The notes under the pieces: model-generated
The model's input: only the letters and a program-made list of their open reading frames with translations
Database searches by the model: none
What the model was told of the DNA's origin: nothing
Assembly: GCF_029320955.1 (NCBI RefSeq)
Contig: NZ_CP119757.1
Coordinates: 2,046,001-2,110,000 of the forward strand
Source: Flavobacterium sp. YJ01
GTDB lineage: Bacteria > Bacteroidota > Bacteroidia > Flavobacteriales > Flavobacteriaceae
DNA length: 64,000 nucleotides
Direction of reading: 5' to 3'
Made by a program: the position numbers and the translations under genes
Part shown: piece after piece, positions 62,764-64,000 of the stretch
Layout: each line of letters starts with the position of its first letter
How positions within the stretch are numbered: position 1 is the stretch's first letter

Positions 62764-62861
62764 GCATGAGGGATAGAAGTGGAAATCCTTTTTGTACGCC
62801 GCGGCGGACAAAAAGATTGCAACGGATAGCCCGGCCCGCCTTTTTCTGGCGGGACATGCCC
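62764..62861 (-). repeat. Structured intergenic element, copy D
   Basis: On the minus strand it runs from GGGCATG to CTATCCCTCATGC. The closing stem GCATG/CATGC differs from copy A (GCGTG/CACGC) by a compensated base pair. Internal stems are CCCGCC/GGCGGG and TTTTTGT/ACAAAAA capped by CCGCCGCGGCG. GGGCTATCCG and GGATTTCCACTTCTATCC are conserved. Confidence 0.7.
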
Positions 62862-62865
62862 AAAT

Positions 62866-62905
62866 AAAAAAACCTCAGCTCTTAATTGAAAGACTGAGGT
62901 TTTTG
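62866..62905 (+). terminator. Terminator after the GH3 unit
   Basis: AAACCTCAG and CTGAGGTTT with a loop of 15, preceded by A and followed by T runs; usable on both strands. It lies beyond the hairpin array and copy D, 320 bases after the last plus-strand gene. Confidence 0.6.
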
Positions 62906-62930
62906 TTTTTATTTTAATTGTCGAGTTTCT

Positions 62931-63000
62931 TGCGGAGATTTCTCCTTCGTCGAAATGACAATATTCTGTTGAATCCTTCGACTTCGCTCAGGGTGACAAT
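62931..63000. repeat. Two solo right arms of different hairpin families in tandem
   Basis: AGATTTCTCCTTCGTCGAAA (25683-type right arm) is followed at 62975 by CCTTCGACTTCGCTCAGGGT (35523-type arm). Neither has its partner arm. They abut the serB stop. Confidence 0.7.
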
Positions 63001-63004
63001 TGTA

Positions 63005-64000
63005 TTACATCATATCAATATATCTGTCATGGTAACCTAAAAGATATAAAACACCATCAAGTCCTAAACTTGAGATAGACGTTGAAGCGCTTTCTTTTAC
63101 TTTTGGTTTTGCGTGAAAGGCGATTCCAAGACCTGCTAGATTTAGCATTGGCAAATCGTTTGCTCCGTCACCAACTGCGATTGTCTGATTGATATGAATT
63201 CCTTCTTTTTCGGCAATTGCTTTTAAGTATTCTGCTTTTTTCTGACCGTCTACAATATCTCCGATATATTTACCAGTTAGTTTTCCGTCTTTTATTTCTA
63301 ATTGATTGGCGTGAACGTAATCTATTCCGAGTTCTTTTTGCAAGTATTCTCCAAAATAAGTAAATCCTCCAGAAAGAATTGCGGTTTTATAACCGTAATA
63401 TTTCAAGGCTTTCATTAGACGATGTGCGCCTTGCGTAATTGGTAAATTAATCGCAACATTTTGCAAAACTTCTTCGCTTAAACCTTCCAACAAAGCCATA
63501 CGTTTTTTGAAACTTTCGTTGAAATCAATTTCACCGTTCATCGCAGATTCTGTAATTGCACGAACTTGATCTCCTACTCCATTTAGTTCTGCCAATTCAT
63601 CGATTACTTCGGTTTGGATTAAAGTTGAATCCATATCGAAGCAAACCAGACGGCGGTTTCTTCTGTAAATATTATCTTCTTGGAAAGAAATGTCAACATT
63701 AAGCGTTCTGGAAATTTCCATAAAACTTGCTGTCATAATAATCTTGTTTACAATTTCGCCCGTTACAGACAATTGAATACAAGAACGCGGATATTCTTCT
63801 TTTTCGACAACAGAAGTTCTTCCTGTTAAACGAATAATCGAATCGATATTTAAGTTTTGATCTGACATTATTTGAGTTACTGCTGACAATTGAGAAGCCG
63901 CCAGTTTTTCGCCCAAAATATTGATGATGTAGCGCTGTTTAGATTGTGATTTTACCCACTTTTCGTAATCTTCGATAGAGATCGGAATAAATTTTACTTT
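63005..64000 (-). CDS. serB: Phosphoserine phosphatase with ACT domain (5' end outside window)
   Basis: Last step of serine synthesis. The frame stays open to the window edge (331 visible residues), so the start is beyond 64000. The N-terminal part is an ACT-like domain (RYIINILGEKLAASQLSAVTQ). The HAD core follows: CFDMDSTLIQTEVIDELA with the nucleophile Asp, ILSGGFTYF, and GDGANDLPMLNLAGLGIAFHAKP. A TTG at 63916 is not the start, since homologous sequence continues upstream. Confidence 0.95.
   Translation of the reverse strand, partial: KVKFIPISIEDYEKWVKSQSKQRYIINILGEKLAASQLSAVTQIMSDQNLNIDSIIRLTGRTSVVEKEEYPRSCIQLSVTGEIVNKIIMTASFMEISRTLNVDISFQEDNIYRRNRRLVCFDMDSTLIQTEVIDELAELNGVGDQVRAITESAMNGEIDFNESFKKRMALLEGLSEEVLQNVAINLPITQGAHRLMKALKYYGYKTAILSGGFTYFGEYLQKELGIDYVHANQLEIKDGKLTGKYIGDIVDGQKKAEYLKAIAEKEGIHINQTIAVGDGANDLPMLNLAGLGIAFHAKPKVKESASTSISSLGLDGVLYLLGYHDRYIDMM

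Overview
The window is chromosomal DNA from a Flavobacterium-like member of the Bacteroidota. The evidence is the low GC content and A/T-rich spacers, starts without Shine-Dalgarno sequences, and many promoters of the Bacteroidota form TTG-N(18-23)-TAnnTTTG. The gene content agrees: a type IX secretion (T9SS) plug protein, a T9SS type B cargo protein, DUF5916, DUF5103, GxxExxY, a FolK/deoxynucleoside kinase fusion and ScfR/RamB-type control of the glyoxylate shunt. I see no prophage, insertion sequence with transposase, CRISPR array or rRNA. Two genes are cut by the window edges (an L,D-transpeptidase at the left, serB at the right).

Layout. 1-8 kb: two convergent L,D-transpeptidases of different families, a DUF5916 outer-membrane protein, gpmI and a DUF445 protein. 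8-15 kb: map, a repeat-flanked GxxExxY gene, a methyltransferase, an SNF2 helicase, the T9SS plug and apaG. 15-25.5 kb: pruA, an unrecognised gene, rsmG, a fatty acid desaturase, an aspartate-type aminotransferase, a DUF2383 protein, two exported proteins and a U32 peptidase-family protein. 26-28 kb: a purT-DUF6370-Crp operon. 28-33.4 kb: aceA and aceB (glyoxylate shunt) divergent from a RamB-like regulator, with a perfect palindrome between. 33.9-37.9 kb: pirin and yceI sharing a palindrome at identical promoter spacing, an AraC regulator divergent from a DUF983 gene, and fabD. 38-43 kb: a toxin-antitoxin pair, an EamA transporter, galE, a sugar aminotransferase and waaA (envelope polysaccharide/LPS). 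43.4-48.5 kb: a repetitive lipoprotein, a DUF1508 protein behind an 8-bp tandem array, tRNA-Leu and tRNA-Gly, mutS, a DUF1573 protein and an rRNA/tRNA methyltransferase. 48.6-64 kb: a large T9SS-exported LRR/lectin protein, the folK-dNK fusion, sppA with a hydrolase, an AsmA-like protein, a heptosyltransferase-family protein, DUF2797, GH3 and serB.

The genes are mostly housekeeping and envelope functions in short transcription units, each with its own promoter and often an intrinsic terminator. The unusual content is between genes. There are four copies of a structured element (about 21.2, 25.6, 33.7 and 62.8 kb) with compensatory changes in a closing stem, several families of long imperfect hairpins, an inverted-repeat-bounded block that fills one whole convergent spacer, and the candidate operators named above. 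I did not see an obvious new defence or biosynthetic system. The best leads are the palindrome at the glyoxylate-shunt regulator, the shared pirin/yceI operator, the structured repeat family and the repeat-bracketed GxxExxY gene.
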